DNA from: Vibrio nitrifigilis
GTDB lineage: Bacteria > Pseudomonadota > Gammaproteobacteria > Enterobacterales > Vibrionaceae
DNA length: 64,000 nucleotides
Assembly: GCF_015686695.1 (NCBI RefSeq)
Contig: NZ_JADPMR010000001.1
Span: 2,170,001-2,234,000, forward strand
Direction of reading: 5' to 3'
The number at the start of each line of letters is the position of its first letter. The stretch's first letter is position 1. Of this stretch, positions 1-9,439 are shown piece after piece. The notes under the pieces were generated by a model. The model saw nothing but the letters and a program-made list of their open reading frames with translations. It made no database searches and was not told the origin of the DNA. The translations under genes and the position numbers were made by a program.

Positions 1-536
1 CTGTTGACACTTCAATGGGTCTAACTCCTCTTGAAGGCCTAGTCATGGGTACTCGTTGTGGTGACATCGATCCTGCGATCATTTTCCACCTACACGACAC
101 ACTTGGTTACTCTGTAGCAGACATCAACAAAATGTTGACTAAAGAATCTGGCCTACAAGGTCTAACTGAAGTGACTTCTGATTGCCGTTTCGTTGAAGAA
201 AACTACGGTCAAAAAGAAGAAGCGACTCGCGCAATGGACGTATTCTGCCACCGTTTGGCGAAATACGTTGCAGGCTACACTGCAAGCCTTGACGGTCGTC
301 TAGACGCTATTGTCTTCACTGGTGGTATCGGTGAAAACTCTGCACCTATCCGTGAAATGGTTCTTAACCGTCTTGCAATCCTAGGTGTGGAAATTGATGG
401 TGAAGCAAACCTTAAAGCACGCTTCGGCGGCGAAGGTGTGATCACTTCTGACGCAAGCCGCGTTCCAGCAATCGTTATTTCAACTAACGAAGAATTAGTT
501 ATTGCTGAAGATACTGCTCGACTAGCAGGTATCTAA
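1..536 (+). CDS. ackA: Acetate kinase, C-terminal part (5' end outside window)
   Basis: Converts acetyl phosphate and ADP to acetate and ATP in the cytoplasm, the second step of the Pta-AckA acetate pathway. The reading frame is open from the window edge (first full codon at 3-5) to a TAA at 534-536, about 178 residues, or a little under half of the roughly 400-residue family length. The motif [11 protein letters not shown] and the acetate-kinase signature [14 protein letters not shown] (around nt 315-356) are clear, so this is the ATP-binding C-terminal domain. It lies about 150 bp upstream of pta on the same strand, the usual ackA-pta order. No frameshift is visible. The true start is outside the window. 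Confidence 0.97.
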   Translation, partial: VDTSMGLTPLEGLVMGTRCGDIDPAIIFHLHDTLGYSVADINKMLTKESGLQGLTEVTSDCRFVEENYGQKEEATRAMDVFCHRLAKYVAGYTASLDGRLDAIVFTGGIGENSAPIREMVLNRLAILGVEIDGEANLKARFGGEGVITSDASRVPAIVISTNEELVIAEDTARLAGI

Positions 537-546
537 TTTCTACTCT

Positions 547-573
547 ACTGGCTAACGAAATTCGTTAGCCAGT
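547..573 (+). terminator. Perfect hairpin between ackA and pta
   Basis: A 13-bp perfect inverted repeat (arms 547-559 and 561-573, core CTGGCTAACGAA) starts 11 bases after the ackA stop codon. The following bases (GTTTCAT) are only weakly T-rich, so this may be a leaky terminator, or a 3' stabilising or processing hairpin that sets the ackA:pta ratio, rather than a full stop. Confidence 0.5.
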
Positions 574-688
574 GTTTCATTGGGGCTTAACTCCTATTCC
601 ACCAATTAATTAGGAATAAGTAGTTAGGCTTTGTGTCCTCTCAATCTAAGTGATTAGATTGCAATCAATTGTTAGAGGTATTGAACGA

Positions 689-2827
689 ATGTCCCGTACT
701 ATTATGCTTATCCCTATCAGCTCAGGTGTTGGTTTAACCAGCGTGAGCATGGGTACCCTACGCGCAGCTGAGCGCAAAGGTGTAAGCGTTTCTTTCTACA
801 AACCAATTGCCCAACCTCGTCAAGGTGGCGATCAACCAGACCTGACTTCTACTATTGTCGGTAAAGACATTAAAATCGCGGAACCAATCGCGATGTCAGT
901 GGCTGAAAATTGGCTTGGTACTGAACAAACTGACGTTCTTTTAGAAACTATTGTTGAACGTTACAACCAAATCAATGACGCTGATGTTACTCTTATCGAA
1001 GGTCTAGTACCGACTCGTAAACACCCATTTGCTAACCAAGTGAACGCGGATATCGCGGCAACTCTTGGCGCAGAAATCGTGTTTGTTGCTAGCCCTGGCT
1101 TAGATAACCCAACTCAGCTTAAAGAGCGTATCGAAGTAGCATGTTCTAACTTCGGCGGCACTAAAAACAAAAACATCAAAGGCGTTATCATTAACAAACT
1201 TAACGCTCCTGTTGATGAAGCTGGCCGCACTCGCCCAGACCTATCAGAAATCTTTGATGGTTCTGACGCAGCACAGCAAGCTAACGTTGCTGTAATGGAA
1301 ATTTTCAACTCTAGCCCTATTCGCGTGCTAGGTTGTGTGCCTTGGAATATCGATCTAATCGCAACTCGTGCTATCGATATGGCTAAGCACCTAAATGCTG
1401 ACATCATTAACGAAGGTGAAATCAATACTCGCCGCGTTAAAAGTATCACTTTCTGTGCTCGTTCAATCCCTAACATGATTGAACACTTTAAACCAGGTTC
1501 ACTGCTTGTTACTTCAGCTGACCGTCCAGACGTTATCGTTGCTGCTTCTCTTGCTGCAATGAACGGCGTTGAAATCGGTGCGCTATTACTAACTGGCGGT
1601 TACGACATCCCTGCAGAGATCGTTGACCTATGTAAACCTGCGTTTGAATCTGGTCTTCCAGTAATCAAAGCGCAAGGTAACACTTGGCAAACATCGCTAA
1701 ACCTTCAAAGCTTCAGCCTAGAAGTTCCTGCAGACGATAAAGAACGTATCGAGCTTGTAAGCGATCACGTTGCTGGTCACATTGATGGCCCTTGGATCGA
1801 TTCTCTAGCAGAAGGCACTCAAGGTATTCGTCGTCTAAGCCCACCAGCATTCCGTTACCAATTAACTGAGTTTGCACGTAAAGCAGCGAAACGCATCATC
1901 CTTCCTGAAGGTGATGAACCTCGTACTGTTAAAGCAGCGGCACTATGCGCTGAACGTGGTATTGCAACTTGTGTACTTCTAGGTAACCCAGAAGAAATCA
2001 AACGCGTTGCAGCTCAACAAGGTGTTGAACTAGGCGCTGGAGTTGAAATCATCGATTCTGATGCAGTACGTGAAAACTACGTTGCTCGTCTCGTTGAGCT
2101 TCGCGCTAAGAAAGGCATGACTGAAGTTGTTGCTCGTGAAAAACTAGAAGATTCAGTTTTCCTAGGCACAATGATGTTAGAAGCTGGCGAAGTTGATGGT
2201 CTAGTTTCTGGTGCGGTTCACACGACTGCGAACACTATCGTACCTCCATTCCAAATCATCAAAACAGCACCTAACGCGTCTATCGTGTCTTCTGTGTTCT
2301 TCATGTTACTCCCTGACCAAGTATTGGTTTACGGTGACTGTGCAATCAACCCAGATCCGACGGCTGAGCAACTAGCTGAAATCGCAATCCAATCTGCAGA
2401 TTCTGCTAAAGCATTCGGTATTGACCCACGTGTTGCAATGATCTCTTACTCTACTGGTACTTCTGGTAAAGGCGCAGACGTTGATAAAGTACGTGAAGCA
2501 ACCAAACTGGCTCAAGAGAAACGTCCTGATCTTGTTATCGACGGTCCTCTACAGTACGACGCTGCAATCATGGAAAACGTAGCTGCTTCTAAAGCACCTA
2601 ACTCTCCAGTAGCAGGTAAAGCAACTGTATTTGTATTCCCAGACCTAAACACTGGTAACACAACTTACAAAGCGGTACAACGTTCTGCGGACCTAGTCTC
2701 TATCGGTCCAATGCTTCAAGGTATGCGTAAACCAGTTAACGACCTGTCTCGCGGCGCGTTGGTTGACGATATCGTTTACACTATCGCTCTTACTGCAATC
2801 CAAGCAGATCAAGCTGAAAACGCTTAA
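689..2827 (+). CDS. pta: Phosphate acetyltransferase (long, regulatory-domain form)
   Basis: Interconverts acetyl-CoA and acetyl phosphate; the partner of AckA in the cytoplasm. The product of 712 residues is the long enterobacterial/Vibrio form: an N-terminal P-loop-like AAA_26 domain (residues 1 to about 215, motif [14 protein letters not shown]), a DRTGG regulatory domain (about 220-330) and the catalytic PTA_PTB domain from about residue 385 ([15 protein letters not shown]) to the end. I start it at ATG 689 ([11 protein letters not shown]) rather than the in-frame ATG at 650, because AGAGGT lies about 8 bases upstream of 689 and family members begin with MSRTIMLIP. It has its own downstream terminator. 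Confidence 0.97.
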   Translation: MSRTIMLIPISSGVGLTSVSMGTLRAAERKGVSVSFYKPIAQPRQGGDQPDLTSTIVGKDIKIAEPIAMSVAENWLGTEQTDVLLETIVERYNQINDADVTLIEGLVPTRKHPFANQVNADIAATLGAEIVFVASPGLDNPTQLKERIEVACSNFGGTKNKNIKGVIINKLNAPVDEAGRTRPDLSEIFDGSDAAQQANVAVMEIFNSSPIRVLGCVPWNIDLIATRAIDMAKHLNADIINEGEINTRRVKSITFCARSIPNMIEHFKPGSLLVTSADRPDVIVAASLAAMNGVEIGALLLTGGYDIPAEIVDLCKPAFESGLPVIKAQGNTWQTSLNLQSFSLEVPADDKERIELVSDHVAGHIDGPWIDSLAEGTQGIRRLSPPAFRYQLTEFARKAAKRIILPEGDEPRTVKAAALCAERGIATCVLLGNPEEIKRVAAQQGVELGAGVEIIDSDAVRENYVARLVELRAKKGMTEVVAREKLEDSVFLGTMMLEAGEVDGLVSGAVHTTANTIVPPFQIIKTAPNASIVSSVFFMLLPDQVLVYGDCAINPDPTAEQLAEIAIQSADSAKAFGIDPRVAMISYSTGTSGKGADVDKVREATKLAQEKRPDLVIDGPLQYDAAIMENVAASKAPNSPVAGKATVFVFPDLNTGNTTYKAVQRSADLVSIGPMLQGMRKPVNDLSRGALVDDIVYTIALTAIQADQAENA

Positions 2828-2858
2828 TCTCTTCTTATTAAGTAAGACTGAATAGACA

Positions 2859-2886
2859 AAGCCCTCGCAATGCGAGGGCTTTTTTA
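2859..2886 (+). terminator. Rho-independent terminator of ackA-pta
   Basis: An 11-bp perfect stem (AAGCCCTCGCA / TGCGAGGGCTT) with a one-base centre is followed by a T run, about 30 bases after the pta stop codon. The convergent gene ends at 2912, so this separates the two units. Confidence 0.93.
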
Positions 2887-2911
2887 TATCAATCATCGAA
2901 TTGAAATCAGC

Positions 2912-4210
2912 TTAAGAATGCGTGTCGTTTAAATTTGCCACTGTGTTGGAGACATTCTCGGCTCCAGAATAGATTTCATCCATTACTTCAGAGACACTGG
3001 CGATTTTTTCATTACCTTCAACAGCAATATGACTGACTGCATTCATCATTTCAGTGACTTCTGCCAGTTGTGTGCGGTTTTTGCCTACCACATTCTCAAT
3101 TTCATGGGTGGAATCCCCAGTTCGAGACGCTAATTGCCTTACTTCATCAGCAACCACGGCAAAGCCTCGGCCATATTCCCCTGCACGTGCAGCCTCAATC
3201 GCCGCATTTAACGCCAGCAGATTGGTCTGTTCTGCAATGTTCTTGATGGTTGATACCATCGCTTCAATATTTTCTGAACTGGCATTTAATCCAGAAACCT
3301 TCTCGACTGTTTGACTCATGCTATCCGTCACGCGTTGCGATATCGCCACGGATTGCTGCAGCATTTTAGCACCATCTTGGGCTATCTGAGCGGTTTCAAC
3401 TGAGGTGGTATAAGCCACTTCAGCTGCTTGAGTCACCGCGAGGTTTTTCCGTACTCGCTCGGTAATATCAGAGGCAAACTTCACCACTCGACTTACCTGA
3501 CCTTTCTCGTCTAAAACAGGGTTATAGGTTGCTTCAATCCAAACTTCTTCACCATGTTTACCGCGACGTAAAAAACGCCCTGCTTTAAACTGCCCTTTAC
3601 GCAAATCATCCCAAAAGGTTGGGTTTTCCTGATAAAACTGTTCAAAACAGAAAATTTGGTGGTGCTTCCCTTTAACTTCACTCACATTGCTATAACCAAG
3701 AAGGCTTAGAAAGTTAGGATTGGCATGCGTGATCGTACCTGATGGGTCAAATTCAATAACCGCCAACGATTTATCCAACGCACCTAATAGGGCTTGGTTT
3801 TGCTGGTCGTTTTCAAATAACGTAGTAATGTCTGACGCAATTTTGGCAACGCTGGTGACCCTGCCTTGAGCATCCATAATTGGGAAATAGGTTGCTTCTA
3901 ATACCACAGTATGTCCAGACTTAGTAATCCGGTGAAACTTACCTTCTTGCGGTTCGCCTCGAGCCAGAGCTTGCCAAAACGATTGGTAGCGTGAAGAGTT
4001 AACTAATGATTTATCACATAAAATCTGATGATGTTGACCAATGAGCTCTTGCTTTGAATAACCCACTACGTTTAAAAATAACGCATTGGCATCCACAATT
4101 TCGCCAGCAACAGTAAATTCTATCCAAGGGACAAACTTAGACACTGACCGATAGATATTGTCGGCATGGGAAGACACAGCCTCTTTGATGGGTTTGCGCT
4201 TAAAAAACAT
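2912..4210 (-). CDS. Soluble PAS-PAS methyl-accepting chemotaxis-type protein (BdlA-like layout)
   Basis: The product is 432 residues: PAS domain 1 (about 22-130), PAS domain 2 (about 140-252, both ending in a K-x-ASDIT motif) and a short MCP signalling domain (about 265-432) with the conserved hairpin tip [18 protein letters not shown] at 327-344 followed by [14 protein letters not shown]. There is no signal peptide, transmembrane segment or HAMP domain, so it should be cytoplasmic and sense an internal cue such as redox state or a bound cofactor, signalling to CheA/CheW. The layout matches the Pseudomonas biofilm-dispersion protein BdlA, but orthology is not shown. Start chosen at 4210 (GGAGAAC 4 bases upstream) rather than the upstream in-frame ATG at 4261. 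Confidence 0.9.
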   Translation of the reverse strand: MFFKRKPIKEAVSSHADNIYRSVSKFVPWIEFTVAGEIVDANALFLNVVGYSKQELIGQHHQILCDKSLVNSSRYQSFWQALARGEPQEGKFHRITKSGHTVVLEATYFPIMDAQGRVTSVAKIASDITTLFENDQQNQALLGALDKSLAVIEFDPSGTITHANPNFLSLLGYSNVSEVKGKHHQIFCFEQFYQENPTFWDDLRKGQFKAGRFLRRGKHGEEVWIEATYNPVLDEKGQVSRVVKFASDITERVRKNLAVTQAAEVAYTTSVETAQIAQDGAKMLQQSVAISQRVTDSMSQTVEKVSGLNASSENIEAMVSTIKNIAEQTNLLALNAAIEAARAGEYGRGFAVVADEVRQLASRTGDSTHEIENVVGKNRTQLAEVTEMMNAVSHIAVEGNEKIASVSEVMDEIYSGAENVSNTVANLNDTHS

Positions 4211-4409
4211 TAGGTTCTCCAAGTAAACACCTGATAACGTCGATGCAAAGCTTCTCCTCACACCGTGTAATCAATAAGTTACTTATATAAATATATTAAT
4301 TAATACCTAATGGGTATGATTGATAGTATTTTTCATTAGCGCAACTTAAATTAGACATTTTGTACCATTTAGTGGCTAATAAGCCACCAAATAGAGACAT
4401 AGTTCACAT

Positions 4410-5357
4410 TTAGCTTAACCTTGCACGGTCATGGGGAGCATCTAAATCAAGCTCTGGGCCATTCGGAACCACTTGAGTGGGGTTAATCATAGTATGGCTA
4501 AAGTAATAGTGACGTTTTATGTGGTAGAAGTCCGTCGTCTCTTTTACACCAGGGTATTGATATAACTCTTTCAGGTAATTGTGCAGGTTAGGATAATCAG
4601 CAATGCGCTTTTTATTACATTTAAAATGGCCAACATAAACCGCATCAAACCGCACCAAGGTAGTAAATAGGCGCCAATCAGCCTCTGTAAGCTGCGTTCC
4701 AGCCAAATAGCGATTCACGCTTAAGTGATGTTCTACTTTATCTAACGCTGCAAAAAGGGATTCATAGGCATCATCATATGCATCTTGCGTCGTCGCAAAA
4801 CCACAGCGATACACACCGTTATTAATATTGGGATAAATGAAATCATTCCACTCGTCAACCACACTACGAAGCGCCGCAGGGTAATAGTCATCGTGATTAC
4901 CCGTCACATCATTGAATGCACTGTTAAACATACGAATAATCTCTGATGATTCGTTGCTTACAATAGTGTGCGTCTTTTTATCCCACAAGACTGGCACCGT
5001 GACACGTCCGGTGTAGTCCGCTTTAGCTTCCGTATAAATTTGATGCATTTTCGTGTGACCAAATAGAGGTTCGGGAATACCGAACTTCCAACCATCTTGC
5101 ATCATATCAGGACAGACAATCGTCACATCAATGTGTTCTTGTAACTGTTTTAGTTCACGAAAGATCAAAGTACGATGTGCCCATGGACAAGCCAAGGAAA
5201 CATACAGGTGATAGCGACCCGATTCTGGAGCAAACTGAGCATCGGGTTTGTTTTCAATCCAACCACGAAAGCCTGCGTCTTCACGAACAAATTTACCGCC
5301 GGTACTTTTTGTGTCGTACCATTGATCGTGCCAAACGCCTTCTACTAATCTGCCCAT
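4410..5357 (-). CDS. yqjG: Glutathionyl-hydroquinone reductase (YqjG/ECM4 family GST)
   Basis: A Xi-class glutathione transferase that reductively removes glutathione from glutathionyl-hydroquinones in the cytoplasm. The product of 315 residues has the family opening (MGRLVEGVWHDQWYD) and the catalytic-cysteine motif LACPWAHR (Cys57), then an all-alpha C-terminal GST domain. Start at ATG 5357 is supported by GAGG about 6 bases upstream; an in-frame GTG at 5369 is less likely. It sits alone between the PAS-MCP gene and the opp operon, on the minus strand. A small hairpin (4372-4387) lies 3' of it but has no real T run. Confidence 0.93.
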   Translation of the reverse strand: MGRLVEGVWHDQWYDTKSTGGKFVREDAGFRGWIENKPDAQFAPESGRYHLYVSLACPWAHRTLIFRELKQLQEHIDVTIVCPDMMQDGWKFGIPEPLFGHTKMHQIYTEAKADYTGRVTVPVLWDKKTHTIVSNESSEIIRMFNSAFNDVTGNHDDYYPAALRSVVDEWNDFIYPNINNGVYRCGFATTQDAYDDAYESLFAALDKVEHHLSVNRYLAGTQLTEADWRLFTTLVRFDAVYVGHFKCNKKRIADYPNLHNYLKELYQYPGVKETTDFYHIKRHYYFSHTMINPTQVVPNGPELDLDAPHDRARLS

Positions 5358-5470
5358 AATCGACCTCACTTTCTCTTTGTTCTCAGTTTATGACTCCATT
5401 ATAAGAAAGCGAAATAAAGCCAAAACCCTTAGATCTTGGCTTACTTATTCAAAAATTTTGAACAGGCATA

Positions 5471-5502
5471 AAAAAAGCGCGACCCAAAAGGAGCCGCGCT
5501 TA
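5471..5502 (-). terminator. Terminator of the opp operon
   Basis: Read on the minus strand, a GC-rich hairpin (AAGCGCG... / ...CGCGCTT) is followed by a run of seven Ts (A run at 5471-5477 on the plus strand). It sits about 20 bases after the oppF stop codon. Confidence 0.9.
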
Positions 5503-5521
5503 AGCCCGTCACAGGCTGAAT

Positions 5522-6511
5522 TTAAGCGTCAACATGCAGACAAGAAACGCTGTGAGAGTCGTTACCTTTGATCTGCGGTTTTGTTTTCGCACATTCTTCC
5601 GTCGCCTGAGGACAGCGTGTGCGGAAGACACAACCTGACGGCGGACTGATTGGAGAAGGAAGATCACCTTCTAACATTTGAATGGTTTTATTGCGTTCTA
5701 AGCGTGGGTCTGGGATTGGTACAGCCGACATCAACGCTTTCGTATATGGATGCAACGGATTAGCAAATAGCTCATCAGAGGTACCCAATTCCACGGCATT
5801 GCCCAAATACATCACCAATACGCGATCTGAAATGTGTTTAACCACAGACAAATCGTGCGCGATGAACACTAAGCTTAGACCCAGCTCTTGTTGCAATTCT
5901 TTCAACAAGTTCACCACCTGCGCTTGAATCGATACGTCCAACGCCGATACCGGTTCATCACAGATGATCATTTTTGGTTTCAGAATCAATGCACGAGCTA
6001 TACCAATACGTTGACACTGACCACCAGAAAATTCGTGTGGGTAACGGTTGATCACGTTAGGCAATAAACCAACGCGATCCATCATTTCTTTAACCCGTAA
6101 CTTAACTTCCTGTTTTGAAAGCTCTGGGTAGAACGTTTGTAGTGGCTCAGCAATGATGTCACCGACGGTCATACGAGGGTTAAGAGATGCCAGCGGATCT
6201 TGGAAGATCATCTGGATTTCTTTGCGCGTATTACGACGTTGAACATCTTTCATACGAGTAAGGTCTTGGCCTAACCAAACAACTTCACCCGCGGTAGATT
6301 CAACCAAACCGATAATGGCACGAGCAAATGTCGATTTGCCACAACCAGACTCACCGACTACACCCAGTGTTTCACCTTCATATAAACGTACATCAACGCC
6401 ATCAACCGCTTTTAGCTGAGAAGGTTTGCTCCATGGCCATGCAGATTTTGCTGCAATGCTAAAGTGAACTTTTAGATCTTTGATATCTAGAATGACTTTC
6501 TTATCGCTCAT
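5522..6511 (-). CDS. oppF: Oligopeptide ABC transporter ATP-binding protein OppF
   Basis: One of two ATPases that power oligopeptide import through OppBC. The product of 329 residues has Walker A GESGCGKST, the signature FSGGQCQRIGIARAL and Walker B MIICDEPVSALD, then the oligopeptide-specific C-terminal domain with a cysteine-containing segment (CVFRTRCPQATEEC) typical of Opp/Dpp ATPases. The start ATG at 6511 overlaps the oppD stop as ATGA, with GGAGG 10 bases upstream, so translation is probably coupled; an in-frame TTG at 6520 is less likely. Last gene of oppABCDF. Confidence 0.96.
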   Translation of the reverse strand: MSDKKVILDIKDLKVHFSIAAKSAWPWSKPSQLKAVDGVDVRLYEGETLGVVGESGCGKSTFARAIIGLVESTAGEVVWLGQDLTRMKDVQRRNTRKEIQMIFQDPLASLNPRMTVGDIIAEPLQTFYPELSKQEVKLRVKEMMDRVGLLPNVINRYPHEFSGGQCQRIGIARALILKPKMIICDEPVSALDVSIQAQVVNLLKELQQELGLSLVFIAHDLSVVKHISDRVLVMYLGNAVELGTSDELFANPLHPYTKALMSAVPIPDPRLERNKTIQMLEGDLPSPISPPSGCVFRTRCPQATEECAKTKPQIKGNDSHSVSCLHVDA

Positions 6512-7479
6512 TTTTTCCAAGCCTCCCAGTCAGAAAAACACGCACGTTGGCGACCATCACCGAACGGAGTCAGGATTGGCGCTTCACGTTTACAACGGTC
6601 CATTACACGGTGACAACGTTCTTGGTAAGGACAACCTTGAGGCAAACGCAACAAGTTTGGCGGGTTACCAGGAATAGTCGGTAGTACTTCACCTTCAGAA
6701 TCTAAGCGAGGAATCGCTTTTAACAGACCTTCTGCATATGGGTGACTTGGTTGATAGAAGATTTCATCAACTGAGCCATATTCCATGGTACGACCGGCAT
6801 ACATCACAAGTACTTTGTCACAAGAACCTGCAACCACACCAAGATCGTGCGTAATCATAATAATCGCAGTATTGAACTCAGTTTTAAGTTCATTAAGCAG
6901 ATCCATAATCTGTGCTTGCACAGTTACATCCAACGCGGTGGTTGGCTCATCGGCAATCAACAGTTTTGGACGACACAACAGTGCCATTGCAATCATTACA
7001 CGTTGACGCATACCGCCCGAAAATTCGTGCGGATACATGGTAATACGCTTGCGCGCTTCTGGGATTTTTACCGCTTCTAACATACGAACAGACTCTTCAA
7101 AAGCTTCTGAACGCCCCATACCTTTGTGAAGCATTAACACTTCCATCAACTGCTCGCTGACTTTCATGTACGGGTTAAGCGATGTCATTGGGTCTTGGAA
7201 AATCATAGCAATCTGCTGCGAACGAACTTTATTTAGCTCCTTCTCAGGCAGGTTAAGAATTTCGTTACCTTCAAATTTTGCGCTACCTGAAATGATGCCG
7301 TTTTTTGCCAACAGCCCCATGATAGCGAATACCGTTTGGGATTTACCTGAACCAGATTCACCCACGATACCTAACGTCTCACCTTGATTAAGTGAGAAGT
7401 TCAAATCGTTAACTGCAGTGACGATACCATCTTGTGTGGTAAATTCGACACGCAGATCTTTTACGTCCAACAAGCTCAT
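6508..7479 (-). CDS. oppD: Oligopeptide ABC transporter ATP-binding protein OppD
   Basis: The second Opp ATPase, pairing with OppF. It has Walker A GESGSGKSQ, signature SGGMRQRVMIAMAL, Walker B LLIADEPTTALD and the oligopeptide C-terminal cysteine segment (CPYQERCHRVMDRC), about 323 residues in all. Two adjacent ATGs (7482 and 7479) are possible; I prefer 7479 (MSLLDVKDLRVEF) because its spacing from AGGAAG is better. It overlaps oppF by 4 bases and follows oppC by about 30 bases. Confidence 0.96.
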   Translation of the reverse strand: MSLLDVKDLRVEFTTQDGIVTAVNDLNFSLNQGETLGIVGESGSGKSQTVFAIMGLLAKNGIISGSAKFEGNEILNLPEKELNKVRSQQIAMIFQDPMTSLNPYMKVSEQLMEVLMLHKGMGRSEAFEESVRMLEAVKIPEARKRITMYPHEFSGGMRQRVMIAMALLCRPKLLIADEPTTALDVTVQAQIMDLLNELKTEFNTAIIMITHDLGVVAGSCDKVLVMYAGRTMEYGSVDEIFYQPSHPYAEGLLKAIPRLDSEGEVLPTIPGNPPNLLRLPQGCPYQERCHRVMDRCKREAPILTPFGDGRQRACFSDWEAWKK

Positions 7480-7513
7480 CATTGCTTCCTTAATCTATTG
7501 TCTTTTTATTTTA

Positions 7514-8416
7514 TTATCTGTCTTTAGGGTCAAGTGCGTCACGTAGACCATCACCGACGTAGTTAAAGCAGAACAGTGTTAGAACCATAAATAGAGCTGG
7601 GAAGATAAGTTGCCAAATTGCGACTTCCATTGTGCTTGCGCCGTCTTGCAGCAAAGCACCCCAACTTGTCATTGGCTCTTGTACACCCAGACCAAGGAAA
7701 GATAAGAATGATTCGGTCAGAATCATACTCGGAATCAGTAGGGTTGAGTAAACCGCTACTATACCTAATACGTTTGGTACGATGTGACGCGTGATAATTT
7801 TCCAATTACTTACACCACATACGTGTGCCGCTTCGATAAATTCTTTACTACGCAAGCTTAGAGTCTGACCACGAACAATACGTGCCATATCCAGCCACGC
7901 GATTGCACCAATTGCGACAAAGATTAAGTAAATATCACGGCCAAAGAATGTTACTAGTACGATCACTAGGAACATAAATGGAATCGCATACAGGATTTCC
8001 AACACACGCATCATAATGCGGTCAACTTTACCGCCAATGAAGCCTGATGCAGCACCGTAAAGTGTCCCGATAATCACCGCGACTAACGCGCCCATGATAC
8101 CGACCATCAGCGAGATACGGCCACCAATCAAAGTACGCACAAACAGGTCACGACCTAAGGAGTCGGTGCCAAATAAATGCTCCATCGATGGCGCAGCATG
8201 TATCGCATACCAATCAGTATCATCAAATGCATACTGAGAGAACATTGGCAGGATAATCACTGCTAATGTAATTAAAACCAGGATAAACAAGCTGACCATT
8301 GCCGCTTTGTTGCGCATAAAACGAATACGCGCATCCTGCCATAAACTGCGACCTTCAATTTCTAAGTTTTCAGAGAATTTCTCGATCGCTTCAACATTTT
8401 CTTTTTTCGTCAACAT
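7514..8416 (-). CDS. oppC: Oligopeptide ABC transporter permease OppC
   Basis: Inner-membrane permease subunit of the oligopeptide importer. The 300-residue product has an N-terminal cytoplasmic stretch, a first hydrophobic helix (about 38-58, AAMVSLFILVLITLAVIILP) and the binding-protein-dependent transport domain with the EAA-type loop (EFIEAAHVCGVSNWKIITRHIVPN) that contacts the ATPases. GAGAG lies just before the ATG. It is 14 bases downstream of oppB and clearly co-transcribed. Confidence 0.96.
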   Translation of the reverse strand: MLTKKENVEAIEKFSENLEIEGRSLWQDARIRFMRNKAAMVSLFILVLITLAVIILPMFSQYAFDDTDWYAIHAAPSMEHLFGTDSLGRDLFVRTLIGGRISLMVGIMGALVAVIIGTLYGAASGFIGGKVDRIMMRVLEILYAIPFMFLVIVLVTFFGRDIYLIFVAIGAIAWLDMARIVRGQTLSLRSKEFIEAAHVCGVSNWKIITRHIVPNVLGIVAVYSTLLIPSMILTESFLSFLGLGVQEPMTSWGALLQDGASTMEVAIWQLIFPALFMVLTLFCFNYVGDGLRDALDPKDR

Positions 8417-8430
8417 AGCTCTCGACTCTC

Positions 8431-9354
8431 TTAGTAGCGAATTTTCGGATCAATGTACGCCAATAGGATATCAACAATGGCATTAAACAAAATAAACAAG
8501 AAACCGATAAGAATCGTTACGCCCATTACCAGTGAATAGTCGCGGTTAAAGGCTGCATTCACAAACAATTTACCGATACCAGGTAGACCAAAAATGGTCT
8601 CTACCACTACCGAACCTGTTATGATACCAACGAACGCCGGTCCCATATAAGAAACAACTGGGAGTAACGCTGGGCGCAGAGCATGTTTTAATACGATGTA
8701 GCCGTAGCTTAATCCTTTTGCACGTGCAGTACGGATAAAGTTACTGTTCATGGTTTCAATCATTGAACCACGGGTAATACGAGCAAACGTTGCTACATAC
8801 ATAAGTGACATCGCCAATACTGGCAACGCCATATATTTAAAGGAACCATCGATCCAACCACCAGCGGGAAACCAGTGTAGATTAATGGAGAAGAAATAAA
8901 TCAGAAGTGGAGCGAGCACAAAGGAGGGCAAGACCACCCCAATCATCGCAATGGACATAATCGAGTAATCCATCCATGTATTCTGCCTTAAGGCCGCTAT
9001 TGTTCCGATTGCAATACCCACAATCACAGTAAAGATAAAGGCTACAAAGCCAACTTTTGCTGATACAGGTAGAGCCGAACTAACCAGTTCATTCACCGAA
9101 TAGTCTTTGTATTTAAATGAAGGTCCAAAGTCACCTTTAAGGACGATGTTCGTCAAATATGTAAAATATTGTTCAGAAATAGGTTTATCTAAGCCATATT
9201 TCGCATTGATATTTTGCATAACTTCTGGAGGTAATGGGCGCTCTGAAGAAAACGGATTACCGGGTGCAAAACGCATAAGGAAAAAAGAGATTGTAATCAA
9301 AACCAACATAGTTGGAATTGCTTCTACAATTCTTTTGAAAATGAATTTAAGCAT
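8431..9354 (-). CDS. oppB: Oligopeptide ABC transporter permease OppB
   Basis: Inner-membrane permease that pairs with OppC. The 307-residue product begins MLKFIFKRIVEAIPTMLV, with the first membrane helix typical of OppB/DppB, then several further helices and the EAA-type loop (FIRTARAKGLSYGYIVLKHALRPA). It starts 85 bases downstream of oppA, the widest gap in the operon; that gap holds a hairpin that probably lowers expression relative to oppA. Confidence 0.96.
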   Translation of the reverse strand: MLKFIFKRIVEAIPTMLVLITISFFLMRFAPGNPFSSERPLPPEVMQNINAKYGLDKPISEQYFTYLTNIVLKGDFGPSFKYKDYSVNELVSSALPVSAKVGFVAFIFTVIVGIAIGTIAALRQNTWMDYSIMSIAMIGVVLPSFVLAPLLIYFFSINLHWFPAGGWIDGSFKYMALPVLAMSLMYVATFARITRGSMIETMNSNFIRTARAKGLSYGYIVLKHALRPALLPVVSYMGPAFVGIITGSVVVETIFGLPGIGKLFVNAAFNRDYSLVMGVTILIGFLFILFNAIVDILLAYIDPKIRY

Positions 9355-9395
9355 AAACTCACTCTTTCAGTCTGTGACATAAAAATAAATCGAAT

Positions 9396-9420
9396 GGTGG
9401 TATACAAGGCGTATACCACC
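9396..9420 (-). promoter_or_regulatory. oppA-oppB intergenic hairpin
   Basis: A 10-bp perfect inverted repeat (GGTGGTATAC, 5-base spacer, GTATACCACC) lies 19 bases after the oppA stop. On the minus strand a moderately T-rich stretch follows. In binding-protein-dependent transporter operons such hairpins often stabilise the upstream mRNA or terminate part of transcription so that the binding protein is made in excess. That role here is inferred. Confidence 0.65.
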
Positions 9421-9439
9421 TATAGATCATTAAAAAATA

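Noticed and set aside
1114..1476. Minus-strand frame inside pta
   Set aside because: Antisense to a strongly conserved gene, no ribosome binding site and composition typical of a shadow frame.
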